Shown here: piece after piece, positions 29,704-38,933 of the stretch
Layout of the letters: each line of letters starts with the position of its first letter
Position numbering within the stretch: the first letter of the stretch is position 1
Assembly: GCA_016464825.1 (NCBI GenBank)
Contig: JAEKNQ010000025.1
Span: 1 to 64,000 of the forward strand
Source of the DNA: Candidatus Dormiibacter inghamiae
GTDB taxonomy: Bacteria; Chloroflexota; Dormibacteria; Dormibacterales; Dormibacteraceae
DNA: 64,000 nt
Direction: 5' to 3'
Notes under the pieces: model-generated
What the model saw: the letters and a program-made list of their open reading frames with translations, nothing else
Database searches by the model: none
What the model was told of the DNA's origin: nothing
Made by a program: the position numbers and the translations under genes

Positions 29704-30276
29704 TCAGAGCAGCCCGAGGATCCGGCCGGCCCGGCAGAGGGCGGCGATGCTCGTGGCGTGCTCGATCGTTCCATCGAAGGCGGCCGCCAGGGCCTGCCGG
29801 AGCGGCAGCCTGCGGACGATCATGTCGGCCTCGGCCACCTCCGGACGGCGGCCGACTGAGGTCAGGTTCTGGGCCAGGAACAGATGCTGCACCCCGGTGA
29901 GCGCCGCTGAGCCCCGCGTGCGACCCAGCGAGAGCCAGCCCTCAGCGGTGAGCCCGGCCTCCTCCGCCAGCTCCCGCCGCGCGGCCGGCAGGGGCTCCTC
30001 CCCAGGCTCCAGCGTTCCCGCCGGTACCTCCCAAGAAACGCGGTTCCAGGGATGCCGCCACTGGCGCACCAGCACTGTGTCGCCCGATTCGAACACTGGC
30101 ACCATCCAGACCGCGCTCGGCGTCTCGATGACGCGATGGCTTGTCTCCCGTCCCTCCGGCCAGCGCAAAGTGTCCATCCGCAGTCCAACGTCGCCGGCGC
30201 GGGCTACCTCGCGCGAGGCGACCACCTGGAACGGCCGCTCGAACGCGGGCTCAAGGACCCAGTCCCGTCCGCTCAC
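29704..30276 (-). CDS. NUDIX hydrolase, ADP-ribose pyrophosphatase-like
   Basis: A 190-aa protein with a complete Nudix box (GTLEPGEEPLPAARRELAEE, continuing AG), matching Gx5Ex7REUxEExGU. The layout is that of ADP-ribose pyrophosphatases (NudF-like), with the RQWRHP stretch before the box. The substrate is inferred only. It overlaps the accC stop by 4 bases and so ends the purD-purE-pycB-accC run. Confidence 0.85.
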   Translation of the reverse strand: MSGRDWVLEPAFERPFQVVASREVARAGDVGLRMDTLRWPEGRETSHRVIETPSAVWMVPVFESGDTVLVRQWRHPWNRVSWEVPAGTLEPGEEPLPAARRELAEEAGLTAEGWLSLGRTRGSAALTGVQHLFLAQNLTSVGRRPEVAEADMIVRRLPLRQALAAAFDGTIEHATSIAALCRAGRILGLL

Positions 30277-31742
30277 GCGCCCTGGGTACTGGCTGTCAGC
30301 GCCGCTACCGCCGCAGCTGCGGCGGCGATGTGGCGGGGATCGGCTCCGTAGTCGAAGGGGGAAACCTCGCCCAGGTGCTCCTTGGCGCGGATGAGCAGGT
30401 CGGGATGGTCGTCGATGAACCGAGTGGAAAGCTTGCCCGCCAGGAAGTCCGGGCTCTCCAGGATCGCCTGGTGATAGGGGATGGTGGTGGCCGGCCCGAC
30501 CAGCACGAACTCGCGCAGCGCTCGCTTGCCGCGAGCAATGGCCTCGGCCCGGTCGGCGCCGTGGACTATCAGCTTGGCAACGAGCGAGTCGTAGTTGGGC
30601 GGCACTTCCGAGCCAGGACCGAAACCCGAATCCACCCGCACGCCGGGACCGGCCGGCTGGACCCAGCGGGTGATCCGCTTGGGGTTGGGCATGAACTTGC
30701 GGACAGGGTCCTCAGCGTTGATGCGCATCTCAATCGCATGGCCGGTCCAGCTGACATCGGACTGCGTGAACGAGAGCGCCTGCCCCGCCGCCACCCGCAG
30801 CTGCTCCTTGACCAGGTCGATTCCTGTCACCTCTTCGGTGATCGGGTGCTCCACCTGTAGCCTGGCGTTGACCTCCAGGAAGTAGAACTGGCCTTCGCTG
30901 AAGATGAACTCCACGGTGCCGGCGTTGATGTAACCCGCTGCGCGCACCGCCCGGACGGCCGCCTGGCCCATCTCCGCCCGCTTCTCGGCAGTCAGGGCAG
31001 GGGAAGGCGTCTCCTCCATGATCTTCTGGTGCCGGCGCTGGATCGAGCACTCCCGCTCGCCCAGGTGAACCACATTGCCCTTGTCGTCAGCGATGATCTG
31101 GAACTCGATGTGGCGTGGGTTGTGGACGTACTTCTCAACGTAGACTGTCGGGTCCCCGAAGGCTGCGCCGGCAGCGTTCTTGCAGCTCTCGATGGCGGCG
31201 ATCAGGTCGGCATCCCGCTCCACCACCTTCATGCCGATGCCGCCCCCGCCGCCGGAAGGCTTGACTATCACCGGGAAGCCGATGTCGCGGGCGGTCTGGG
31301 CCGCCAGCTTGACGTCCTCGATCGCTTCGCTGCCTGGCGTCACCGGCACGCCGTTCTCGCCGGCCAGGCGCTTGGCCTCCAGCTTGGAGCCCATCGCCCG
31401 CATGGCGTCCGCGGGGGGACCGACGTACGCGATGCCGGCGGCGGCGCAGGCTTCCGGAAACTCCGGCCGCTCGGAGAGAAAGCCGTAGCCGGGGTGGATC
31501 GCCTCCGCGCCGACGTCGGCGGCCAGCTTGACTATCTTCTCCAACTGCAGGTAGGACTCCGTCGGCGGCGCTGCGCCGATGTGATGAGACTCGTCAGCAT
31601 AGCGGCGATGAATGGCGTTCGCGTCAGCGTCCGAAAAGATGGCAGCTGTCTCAATCCCCAGCTCGCGGCAGGCGCGCATCACGCGGACGGCTATCTCCCC
31701 GCGGTTGGCGACCAAGACCTTGTTGAACGGCTTCCGCTTCAT
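30273..31742 (-). CDS. accC: Biotin carboxylase subunit (of pyruvate or acyl-CoA carboxylase)
   Basis: A 489-aa ATP-grasp enzyme that carboxylates biotin. It opens with KVLVANRGEIAVRV and contains HPGYGFLSE, the Gly-rich loop PSGGGGGIGM, EFQIIADDKGNVVHLGERECS and the catalytic FLEVNARLQVEH. It starts 2 bases after the pycB stop. The neighbour is a pyruvate-type carboxyltransferase carrying its own biotin domain, so the two probably form a two-subunit pyruvate carboxylase rather than acetyl-CoA carboxylase. Confidence 0.92.
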   Translation of the reverse strand: MKRKPFNKVLVANRGEIAVRVMRACRELGIETAAIFSDADANAIHRRYADESHHIGAAPPTESYLQLEKIVKLAADVGAEAIHPGYGFLSERPEFPEACAAAGIAYVGPPADAMRAMGSKLEAKRLAGENGVPVTPGSEAIEDVKLAAQTARDIGFPVIVKPSGGGGGIGMKVVERDADLIAAIESCKNAAGAAFGDPTVYVEKYVHNPRHIEFQIIADDKGNVVHLGERECSIQRRHQKIMEETPSPALTAEKRAEMGQAAVRAVRAAGYINAGTVEFIFSEGQFYFLEVNARLQVEHPITEEVTGIDLVKEQLRVAAGQALSFTQSDVSWTGHAIEMRINAEDPVRKFMPNPKRITRWVQPAGPGVRVDSGFGPGSEVPPNYDSLVAKLIVHGADRAEAIARGKRALREFVLVGPATTIPYHQAILESPDFLAGKLSTRFIDDHPDLLIRAKEHLGEVSPFDYGADPRHIAAAAAAVAALTASTQGA

Positions 31743-31744
31743 GG

Positions 31745-33592
31745 CTAGCCGATGGCTACAAGTGGTTGGTTGGGCGTCACCACCTGGCCCTCACTGACGT
31801 AGATGTCCGTCACCCTGCCCGGCTTGCTGGCGACTATGTCGTTCTGCATCTTCATGGCCTCCAGCACAGCCACCACCTCGCCGATTTTCACTTCGTCGCC
31901 CTGCTTCACCGGCAGCTTGACGATCAGCCCCTGCATGGGCGCGGCGATGGCGTCCTTGGCCGGCGCCGTGGGCGGCGCCACCGGCGCGGAGCCCCCGCTG
32001 GGACCGGCGGCTGAGCCGCCCGCGGGCAGAACTGCCAGGCCGGCTCCCGTAACGCGAACCTTGAAATTCTCGCCGTCCACCTCGACGTCGAACTCGGCAG
32101 TCTGGGCTTGCGCCGCTGCCTGGGTCGCGGGCGCTTCTGCGGCGGCCTCTTCTCTGGCCCCCTGAGCCGCAGCCTCGGCTTGGTCGCCCTCGGCGGCGAC
32201 CGCCTCCGCTTCCTCGCCGCTCTTTTGTTCGGACGGCTTCTCCTTCGGCTTGGCCGCGAGCTCGAGGGCCAGCTGAGGAAACAGCAGATAGGTCAGGACG
32301 TGATCATCCCCGCCCGGCAGCTTGCGTTTCTTGAGCTGGCTGCGAGCGGACTCGACCTGCGGTTCCAGAAGATCCGCCGGGCGGACGGTGATGGGTTCCT
32401 CGCGGCCCAATACCAGGCGCCTGATCTCGGCCTCCGCCGGCCTCGGCGGCCGGCCGTAGAGACCCTGCAGGTAATCCTTCAGTTCCTGCGTGACAGTCGC
32501 GTAGCGCTCCCCGCCAAGGATGTTGTAGACGGCCTGGGAGGCGATCAGCTGCCGGATGGGCGCCACGAGAGGCGGATAACCGAGCTCCTCGCGGACGCGG
32601 GGCACCTCAGCCATCACCTCGTGGGTGCGCTCGAGGGCCGAGTGCTCATCCAGCTGACGGTTGATGTCCTCCAGCATGAATCCGGGCATCTGGTAGCGGA
32701 GGATGTCAGCGTCAACTCTGTCCACCCAAGGTGAGAAGTCGCCGACGTGCTCCCTCTTGGCCTGCTCCAAGTCGAGTTTGACCTCGATCAGCTTCTCCAG
32801 GTCGAGCCCCGTGTCGTAGTCCCCGCCGGCCAGGGCCGCCACGACGCTTTCCGTAGCGGGCTGGCTGGCGCCCCAGGCCAGCGGCGAGAGCGCTGTGTCC
32901 ACCACGGCGGCGCCTGCCTCGATGGCCGCCATGTAGGACATCGGCGCCATGCCGCTGGAGCAGTGGGAGTGCACGACGACAGGCAGTCCCGTCATCTCCT
33001 TCAGCGCGGTGACTAGCTCCCAGGCCACCTGTGGAGTGAGCAGGCCGGAGGTGTCCTTGATCACCAGGTCCTGGACCTCGAACGCTGCCAAGCCCTTGGC
33101 CAGTGAGCACCAGAAGTCGTGATCGTGGACCGGGCTGATGGCGTAGCTCAGGGCGCCCTGGACGCGAGCTCCGGCCCTCCTCGCCGAGCGGATCGCAACC
33201 TCCATGTTCCGCAGATCGTTCAGAGGGTCGAAGACGCGGAAGACCTCAACCCCCAGGTTGGCCGCCGTCTTGACGAAGAGCTCGACCGCGTCGTCGGCGT
33301 AGTTGCGATGACCCACGAGGTTCTGGCCCCGGATCAGAGCCTGGATGGGCGTATTGGGCGTTACCTTGGCCAGCTCGCGTAGGTAGTGCCAGGGATCGTC
33401 ACCCAGCCGCAGAGACGTCTCGAAGGTGGCGCCCCCGAAAGCCTCCAGGGCGAAGAATCCTATGCCGTCGAGCTTCTTCGCCAGCGGCAGGATCTCCCGC
33501 GGCCGCAATCGGCCACCCAGGAGCGACTGGTTGGCGTCCCGAAAGGTAGTGTCGGTCAGCCGCAGGCGGGGCTTCGGCACCAGGCCAGGCAT
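31745..33592 (-). CDS. pycB: Pyruvate carboxylase subunit B / oxaloacetate decarboxylase alpha-like, with biotinyl domain
   Basis: A 615-aa protein from ATG 33592 (5 bases after the purE stop); the longer frame upstream is purE shadow. The carboxyltransferase barrel has the metal site DTTFRDANQSL, the carboxylated Lys in VIKDTSG and HSHCSSG. Then come the conserved PycB domain, an Ala/Glu-rich linker (about 470-530), and a biotinyl domain with EAMKM (biotin Lys near 581). OadB/OadG sodium-pump subunits are absent and accC follows, so anaplerotic oxaloacetate synthesis is favoured. Confidence 0.9.
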   Translation of the reverse strand: MPGLVPKPRLRLTDTTFRDANQSLLGGRLRPREILPLAKKLDGIGFFALEAFGGATFETSLRLGDDPWHYLRELAKVTPNTPIQALIRGQNLVGHRNYADDAVELFVKTAANLGVEVFRVFDPLNDLRNMEVAIRSARRAGARVQGALSYAISPVHDHDFWCSLAKGLAAFEVQDLVIKDTSGLLTPQVAWELVTALKEMTGLPVVVHSHCSSGMAPMSYMAAIEAGAAVVDTALSPLAWGASQPATESVVAALAGGDYDTGLDLEKLIEVKLDLEQAKREHVGDFSPWVDRVDADILRYQMPGFMLEDINRQLDEHSALERTHEVMAEVPRVREELGYPPLVAPIRQLIASQAVYNILGGERYATVTQELKDYLQGLYGRPPRPAEAEIRRLVLGREEPITVRPADLLEPQVESARSQLKKRKLPGGDDHVLTYLLFPQLALELAAKPKEKPSEQKSGEEAEAVAAEGDQAEAAAQGAREEAAAEAPATQAAAQAQTAEFDVEVDGENFKVRVTGAGLAVLPAGGSAAGPSGGSAPVAPPTAPAKDAIAAPMQGLIVKLPVKQGDEVKIGEVVAVLEAMKMQNDIVASKPGRVTDIYVSEGQVVTPNQPLVAIG

Positions 33593-33597
33593 CTGAG

Positions 33598-34056
33598 TCA
33601 GCGGCCGGCGAGCGCCTGCCGCTGACTCAGGTGGCTGGCCGCCACCTGCTCGTCCCGCACACCGAGAATCCGCGCGGCGAACCAGGCGGCGTTCTTGGCG
33701 CCGGCGCGGCCGATGGCCATCGTCGCGACAGGGATTCCGGCAGGCATCTGGACTATCGAGTAGAGCGAATCGACCCCACCCAGGTGCTCGGTGGGCACCG
33801 GCACGCCGATCACCGGGAGGTCGGTCCAAGCCGCTACCACGCCCGGCAGGTGCGCGGCGCCACCGGCGGCCGCGATCACCACCTCGAGCCCGCGCTCACG
33901 CGCGCTTGCCGCCCAGTCCTTGACCCCTGCCGGGTCGCGGTGGGCCGAGCAGATCTTGAGCTCGGCTTCGATTCCAAAAGCCTCCAACTGCTTCAGGCAG
34001 TCCTCCATCAGCGGAAGATCTGATTTCGAGCCGAGAATGACGCCCACGCGTGCGAT
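33598..34056 (-). CDS. purE: 5-(carboxyamino)imidazole ribonucleotide mutase-type PurE
   Basis: Carboxylation step of purine synthesis. Motifs are [20 protein letters not shown] and the [11 protein letters not shown] loop. The nearest standard start is GTG 34047, but it is 17 bases from the only SD. An ATC codon at 34056 lies 8 bases after a strong GGAGGGGG and would give an N-terminus (M)ARVGVILG like most PurE proteins. The ATC start (152 aa) is preferred. PurK is absent from the window, so whether this is the mutase or the direct CO2-using class is open. Confidence 0.9.
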   Translation of the reverse strand: MARVGVILGSKSDLPLMEDCLKQLEAFGIEAELKICSAHRDPAGVKDWAASARERGLEVVIAAAGGAAHLPGVVAAWTDLPVIGVPVPTEHLGGVDSLYSIVQMPAGIPVATMAIGRAGAKNAAWFAARILGVRDEQVAASHLSQRQALAGR

Positions 34057-34100
34057 TTTGCTGACCCCCTCCGGTGAGATTCAGTGCCCTACCTCAGACA

Positions 34101-35363
34101 CTAGGTTGCTTCGGCCGCTATATCGTGGCGGTAGAAAGCCTCCTGAAAGCGTACTCGGGCGGCCGCCGCGGCCGCCCTGTCCCGCGCGTCGCGCACTGTC
34201 CGGCCCCGGCCCACCACCGTCAGAACGCGGCCCCCGGCTGTGATCAGCTTCTGGCCCGCCAGCCTCGTGCCAGCGTGGAAGACGAGGACTTCGCCCGGCA
34301 GCTCGTCCAGGCCCGAGATCTCATGGCCCGTCAGGTAGCTGTCTGGGTAACCGCCGGAGGCAATCACCACCCCCACAGCCGCGTCCGGCGACCAGCGCAG
34401 GGCGGGCGCCGAACTCAAATCGCCTCTGGCGCAGGCCAGCATGACCTCGACCAGGTCGGACTCCAGCCGGGGCAGCAACACCTGCGCCTCCGGGTCCCCG
34501 AATCGCGCGTTGAATTCGATCACCTGGGCGCCGCTAGCGGTCAGCATGAGCCCCGCGTAGAGCACGCCCCGGTACTGGCTGCCCCGCTCCCGCAGGGCGT
34601 CGATCGCCGGCTGAAGGACAGCCTTGTGAACCTGTTCGACGAGGCTGTCGTTCACCCCGGCGGGTGGCGAGTAGGCGCCCATGCCACCGGTGTTCAGGCC
34701 GCGATCGCCAGCCAGGGCCCGTTTGTAGTCGCGCGCAGGTTCCAATGGCAGGACCCGTCTCCCGTCGCTGAAGCCGAACACCGAGAGTTCCTGCCCGAAC
34801 AGCCTTTCTTCGATGACGACTGTGCTACCGGCCGCACCGAGCGCGTTCTGTTCGAGCAGTGCCTCGATGGCTGCATCGGACTCGGCAATGGAGCCGCAAA
34901 CGAATACACCCTTGCCGAGCGCCAGGCCATCCGCCTTGACCGCCACCTGACCGCCGCGTTCGGCGGCAAACGCGCGCGCCGGCTCGGCGTCGCTGAACGC
35001 GCGATGGGCGGCTGTGGGGATGCCGGCTTCCCGCATCAGCGCTTTGGCGAACGCCTTGCTGCTCTCGATCCGACCGGCCGCGCGGTCCGGCCCGAACACC
35101 GGCACTCCCTCCGCCCGCAGCACATCGCCCACGCCGGCGTCGACGGCAGACTCGGGACCGAGCACAGCGAGATCAATCCTTTCCGCCTTCGCCAGCTCCA
35201 ACAGCGCAGTCGAGTCGTCCGGCTTGACCGGGATGTTGCGAGCGAGAGCGGCGGTGCCGGCGTTGCCGGGCGCCACCAGCAGCTCGCCGCAGAGCGGCGA
35301 CTGGCGGCACTTCCAGGCCAGCGCGTGCTCCCGAGCCCCAGCTCCAACGATGAGGAGCCTCAC
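34101..35363 (-). CDS. purD: Phosphoribosylamine-glycine ligase
   Basis: Second purine step: phosphoribosylamine plus glycine, using ATP. The protein is 420 aa with RLLIVGAGAREHALAW, NAGTA, ATP-grasp segment VAVKADGLALGKGVFV, NTGGMGAYSP and the metal site IEFNARFGDPE. GTG 35363 follows GAGGG by 3 bases. It is the first gene of a run with purE, pycB, accC and nudix. Confidence 0.95.
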   Translation of the reverse strand: MRLLIVGAGAREHALAWKCRQSPLCGELLVAPGNAGTAALARNIPVKPDDSTALLELAKAERIDLAVLGPESAVDAGVGDVLRAEGVPVFGPDRAAGRIESSKAFAKALMREAGIPTAAHRAFSDAEPARAFAAERGGQVAVKADGLALGKGVFVCGSIAESDAAIEALLEQNALGAAGSTVVIEERLFGQELSVFGFSDGRRVLPLEPARDYKRALAGDRGLNTGGMGAYSPPAGVNDSLVEQVHKAVLQPAIDALRERGSQYRGVLYAGLMLTASGAQVIEFNARFGDPEAQVLLPRLESDLVEVMLACARGDLSSAPALRWSPDAAVGVVIASGGYPDSYLTGHEISGLDELPGEVLVFHAGTRLAGQKLITAGGRVLTVVGRGRTVRDARDRAAAAAARVRFQEAFYRHDIAAEAT

Positions 35364-35455
35364 GATCCCTCAGCCGGGGCCGGGGCGGGGGTATCTCGCC
35401 AGTGGTCGCCGGTGCAGGCGGCGACGACCGCCCTCGTGCGGACAAACGGTCGATA

Positions 35456-35474
35456 GGCCGGGTTCATCCCGGCC
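35456..35474. repeat. GGCCGGG hairpin upstream of purD
   Basis: GGCCGGG-TTCAT-CCCGGCC, a perfect 7-bp stem with a 5-base loop, about 93 bases before purD. It has identical arms to 29494-29509. It could be a small repeat family or a leader structure. Confidence 0.45.
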
Positions 35475-35568
35475 GGTACACGACGTCCAGTCCTCGAAAG
35501 ACGGCGGATTCAGGGCGACCGAACTGCTTGGCACCTTCTAACGTCAAGCAGGACCTGGTGGGGTTAGA

Positions 35569-35590
35569 AAGGGGAGGCCCGCCTCCCCTT
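35569..35590 (-). terminator. Probable rho-independent terminator of guaB3-guaA
   Basis: AAGGGGAGGC-GG-GCCTCCCCTT on the minus strand, a perfect inverted repeat starting 31 bases after the guaA stop and followed by a short TTTCT stretch. The half sequence AAGGGGAGGC also occurs once more just upstream, between guaA and the hairpin. Confidence 0.65.
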
Positions 35591-35620
35591 GCCCGTTCGA
35601 GGCCTGCCTCCCCTTGCTCG

Positions 35621-37213
35621 TCACTCCCACTCGATGGTGCCGGGCGGCTTGCTCGTGATGTCGAAAACAACGCGGTTGACGCCCGGCACCTCGTTGACTA
35701 TCCGGTTCGAGATCCGAGCCAGCACCTCGTGCGGGAGCCGTGCCCAATCGGCTGTCATGGCGTCCTCCGACGTGACCACGCGCACTGCCACGACGTTGGC
35801 GTACGTGCGATAGTCCCCCATCACGCCGACTGTCTGCAGCGGCGTCAGCACAGCAAACGACTGCCAGACCTTGCGGTAGAGCCCGTTGAGCTTGATCTCG
35901 TCCACGACCACCCAGTCAGCGTTGCGCAGGATTTGCAGGCGCTCGGCGGTGACCTCACCCAGGCAGCGGATGGCCAGGCCCGGCCCGGGGAACGGCTGCC
36001 TGTGCACCATGTCCTCCGGCAGTCCCAATTCCAAGCCCACACCCCGAACCTCGTCCTTGAACAGGTAGCGGAGCGGCTCGATCAGGCGGAAGCGAAGGCC
36101 GGGCGGTAGGCCGCCCACGTTGTGATGCGTCTTAATTTTCACCGCGCTTTGACCGGTGTCGGGAGCCGTCGACTCAATCACGTCGGGGTAGAGGGTGCCC
36201 TGGCTCAAGAAGTCGATCTCGCCCAAACTCTTCGCCTCGGCCTCGAAGACGTTGATGAACTCGCGCCCGACTATGCGACGCTTCTCCTCCGGATCGACCA
36301 CGCCGGCGAGCGCACTGAGGAAGCGGTCGGTGGCGTCGACGAAGCGGATGTTCATGTCCAGATGGCCGTGCAGGACGTCCAGCACTCGATCAGCTTCGCC
36401 ATGGCGGAGCAGGCCGTTATTGACGAAGACACAGGTGAGCTGGTCTTCGATCGCCCTGTGCACTAACGTGGCCGCCACGGCGCTGTCCACCCCGCCCGAG
36501 AGTGCGAGGATGACGCGTCCGGTACCGACTGTGTTCCGGATCGACTGGGTGGCGTCGGCGATGAAGGAGCCGGCGGTCCAGGTGCCAGTGCAGCCGCAGA
36601 CGTTGTAGAGGAAGTTGCGGATGATCTCCTTGCCGTGCGGCGTGTGATGCACCTCGGGATGAAACTGGATGCCCACCGTGCCGGCGCCGTCGCTGAAGGC
36701 TGCAACAGGCGCGTTGCCGCTCGAGGCCACCGCGCGGAAGCCGGGCGGAAGCTCCAGCACATGATCGCCATGGCTCATCCAGACCGGCAGCTCCGCCGGC
36801 AGACCCGCGAAGAGCCGGTGGGGGCGGCTGACGCTAAGCAGGGCCAGTCCATACTCGCGCTTGCTGGCCGGCTCCACAGTGCCACCGCGATGGTGCGCAA
36901 TCAGCTGCATCCCATAGCAGATGCCCAACACCGGGACCCCCGATTGAAGAGCTGCCGGATCGATCTGAGGCGCGTTCTCTGCGTAGACGCTGGCGGGGCC
37001 GCCGCTCAGGATCAGGCCTACCGGATTGCGCGCCGCCAGCTCCGACCAGGGCGTGGTGCCGGGAAGGAGCTCGCAGTAGACGTTGGCCTCGCGAACCCGG
37101 CGCGTGATGAGCTGCGAGTACTGCGAACCGAAGTCGAGGACGATGATCAGCTCACGCTGAGAATCCGCCGCGGCGGCCGGGGCCGGGGCGGCGGCCGGAG
37201 CCGCAGGCGTCAG
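35621..37213 (-). CDS. guaA: GMP synthase (glutamine-hydrolysing)
   Basis: Converts XMP to GMP. The chain holds an N-terminal class I glutaminase ([13 protein letters not shown]; Cys in LGICYGMQL; His/Glu in FHPEVHHT), an ATP-pyrophosphatase with P-loop [12 protein letters not shown], and the C-terminal dimerisation domain ending GTIEWE. No ATG, GTG or TTG lies in frame before GTG 36931, which would cut off about 70 glutaminase residues. CTG 37213 overlaps the guaB3 stop (CTGA) and follows GGGGAG by 6 bases, giving 530 aa with an Ala/Pro-rich N-terminus. CTG 37150, right before IIVLDFG, is the alternative (509 aa). Confidence 0.9.
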   Translation of the reverse strand: MTPAAPAAAPAPAAAADSQRELIIVLDFGSQYSQLITRRVREANVYCELLPGTTPWSELAARNPVGLILSGGPASVYAENAPQIDPAALQSGVPVLGICYGMQLIAHHRGGTVEPASKREYGLALLSVSRPHRLFAGLPAELPVWMSHGDHVLELPPGFRAVASSGNAPVAAFSDGAGTVGIQFHPEVHHTPHGKEIIRNFLYNVCGCTGTWTAGSFIADATQSIRNTVGTGRVILALSGGVDSAVAATLVHRAIEDQLTCVFVNNGLLRHGEADRVLDVLHGHLDMNIRFVDATDRFLSALAGVVDPEEKRRIVGREFINVFEAEAKSLGEIDFLSQGTLYPDVIESTAPDTGQSAVKIKTHHNVGGLPPGLRFRLIEPLRYLFKDEVRGVGLELGLPEDMVHRQPFPGPGLAIRCLGEVTAERLQILRNADWVVVDEIKLNGLYRKVWQSFAVLTPLQTVGVMGDYRTYANVVAVRVVTSEDAMTADWARLPHEVLARISNRIVNEVPGVNRVVFDITSKPPGTIEWE

Positions 37214-38409
37214 CGCCGGCTCCCCATGCCGACCCCCTGAGCCGCCTGGTGGACCTTTCCCTCGCTCACAATCGCCGGCGCGATCACCATGTCGACCTTC
37301 TGGAACTCCCGGATGTCGTGCGCGCCGCAGACGCCCAGGCAGGACCGCAGGGCACCTGCGAAGTTCTGGGTGCCGTCGTCGACAGCTGCCGGGCCTGTCA
37401 GGATGGCCTCCAGGCTGGCTTTGACGCCCACCTCGATGCGAGTGCCGCGCGGTAGGTTGGGATCGGGCGTCGCCATGCCCCAGTTGAAGCCCCGGGAAGC
37501 CGACTCGGCAGCCCCGGCCAGCGGTGAGCCGATCATGACCGCGTCGGCGCCGGCGGCAAACGCCTTGCAGACATCGGCGCCGATTCGCATGCCGCCGTCA
37601 GTGATGACCGCCACACGGCGTCCCCATCTAGCCTGGAACTCCTCTCGCGCCGCCGCCACGTCGGCGGTGGCGGTGACCTGCGGAACGCCCACGCCCAGCA
37701 CGCCACGGGTGGTGCAGGCGGCGCCCGGACCCACTCCGACCAGAATGCCGGCGACGCCTGTCTCCATCAGCTCCAAGGCGGTGTCGTACTGAACGCAGTT
37801 GCCGGCCAGCACCGGAATGGAGATGGAGTGGCACAGCTCTTGGAAGGAGAGCTGGTGGTAGCTGCGGCTGCGGTGGCGGGCGGTCAGCACAGTTCCCTGG
37901 ACCACCAGCACGTCGGCCCCGGCGGCCTCGATCAGCCCAGCCCGCTCCTCTGCTCGGGCCGGAATGGTGGAGACCGCACACGGGACCCCCGCGTCCTTGA
38001 TCTGACGGATCCGCCTCTCTATCAAATCGCGCTTGACGGGTGCTCGGTAGACGTCCTTCAGGACTTGGTTGACCTCGGCCTTGGCAGCCGCTGCGATCCT
38101 CTCGACCACAGGCCGCGAATCCTCGTAGCGAGTGTGCACACCGTCCAGGTTCAAAACCGCCAGGCCGCCCAGCTTCCCCATCGCGATGGCGAATTCCACA
38201 TCGACGACTCCATCCATGGCGGAGCCCCAGAACGGGATGGAAAGCGTGACCCCGGGCAGCGCGAAACTGATGTCCACCTCGTCGGGATTGAGAGTGACCT
38301 GGCCGGGGACCAACGCCACCTCATCGAAGCCGTAGGCGCGGCGCGCCCGCCGGCCTATACCAATTTCAAGCGAGCTCTCCGCGGGCCTTGCGATCGTTTC
38401 GATGGGTAT
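37210..38409 (-). CDS. guaB3: GuaB3-family IMP dehydrogenase
   Basis: An IMPDH/GMP-reductase barrel without CBS domains, of the GuaB3 type found in actinobacteria and cyanobacteria. Motifs are [20 protein letters not shown] at the N-terminus, [20 protein letters not shown], the catalytic Cys loop [12 protein letters not shown] and [15 protein letters not shown]. No standard start codon lies between the promoter -10 and this N-terminus. AAAGGAG (38421-38415) is followed by ATA 38409 (5 bases) and ATC 38403 (11 bases), both in frame. It sits directly before guaA, supporting a role in GMP synthesis. The start is uncertain. Confidence 0.87.
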   Translation of the reverse strand: MPIETIARPAESSLEIGIGRRARRAYGFDEVALVPGQVTLNPDEVDISFALPGVTLSIPFWGSAMDGVVDVEFAIAMGKLGGLAVLNLDGVHTRYEDSRPVVERIAAAAKAEVNQVLKDVYRAPVKRDLIERRIRQIKDAGVPCAVSTIPARAEERAGLIEAAGADVLVVQGTVLTARHRSRSYHQLSFQELCHSISIPVLAGNCVQYDTALELMETGVAGILVGVGPGAACTTRGVLGVGVPQVTATADVAAAREEFQARWGRRVAVITDGGMRIGADVCKAFAAGADAVMIGSPLAGAAESASRGFNWGMATPDPNLPRGTRIEVGVKASLEAILTGPAAVDDGTQNFAGALRSCLGVCGAHDIREFQKVDMVIAPAIVSEGKVHQAAQGVGMGSRR

Positions 38410-38440
38410 GCGTACTCCTTTGAAGGGGCGGGTGCCCTTG

Positions 38441-38446
38441 ATTATA
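38441..38446 (-). promoter_or_regulatory. -10 element of guaB3-guaA
   Basis: A consensus TATAAT on the minus strand, about 32-40 bases before the likely guaB3 start and 20 bases before its SD. The -35 region (GATAGG at 17 bases) is poor. Confidence 0.5.
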
Positions 38447-38480
38447 ACCCCCAGCTGGTGGCCCCTATCCTTATGGCGGC

Positions 38481-38915
38481 ATGGCCATGAAGACGCTGGA
38501 ATACCTGCCTGGCATCTCGCCCGACGACTGCCGCCGGCTGCGAACGCGCGGCTACCAGCACTCCAACCAGCTCCTCCATGCAGTGACGCTGCAGATCGAT
38601 CGCGAACGACTCTCACGAAGAGTGGGCATCTCACCCGACCGCCTGCTCGAGTTTGGCCGCCAATGCGCTCTGCTCGAGATCTCGGGCATGGATCGCTATC
38701 TGCCCATTGTTCGCCGGCTCGGCGTCGGCGGTCTCAAGGACTTGAAGGTCGCCCAGCCGGAGGCCTTGCATGCCCAGGTGGTGGACGCGGTGGGCATGAC
38801 CGGGGCGCCCAGCCTAGAGATGGTCCAATACTGGATCAGTCAGGCGCGCACCTGCGACACCTTGGAAGAGCCTGACCACCTGCCGGCCCAGGTCGAAAGC
38901 CCCAACCTCCTCTAG
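38481..38915 (+). CDS. DUF4332-like helix-hairpin-helix protein
   Basis: A 144-aa soluble protein. Two HhH-like stretches are visible: LEYLPGISPDDCRRLRTRGY near the start and the region around VRRLGVGGLKDLKVAQPEAL. This is the DUF4332 layout, which resembles nucleic-acid-binding HhH units, but the function is unknown. It is divergent from guaB3. Its TAG stop (38913-38915) lies in frame with the following carboxypeptidase gene. Confidence 0.7.
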   Translation: MAMKTLEYLPGISPDDCRRLRTRGYQHSNQLLHAVTLQIDRERLSRRVGISPDRLLEFGRQCALLEISGMDRYLPIVRRLGVGGLKDLKVAQPEALHAQVVDAVGMTGAPSLEMVQYWISQARTCDTLEEPDHLPAQVESPNLL

Positions 38916-38933
38916 TGTCCCGCGCCCCTAGCC

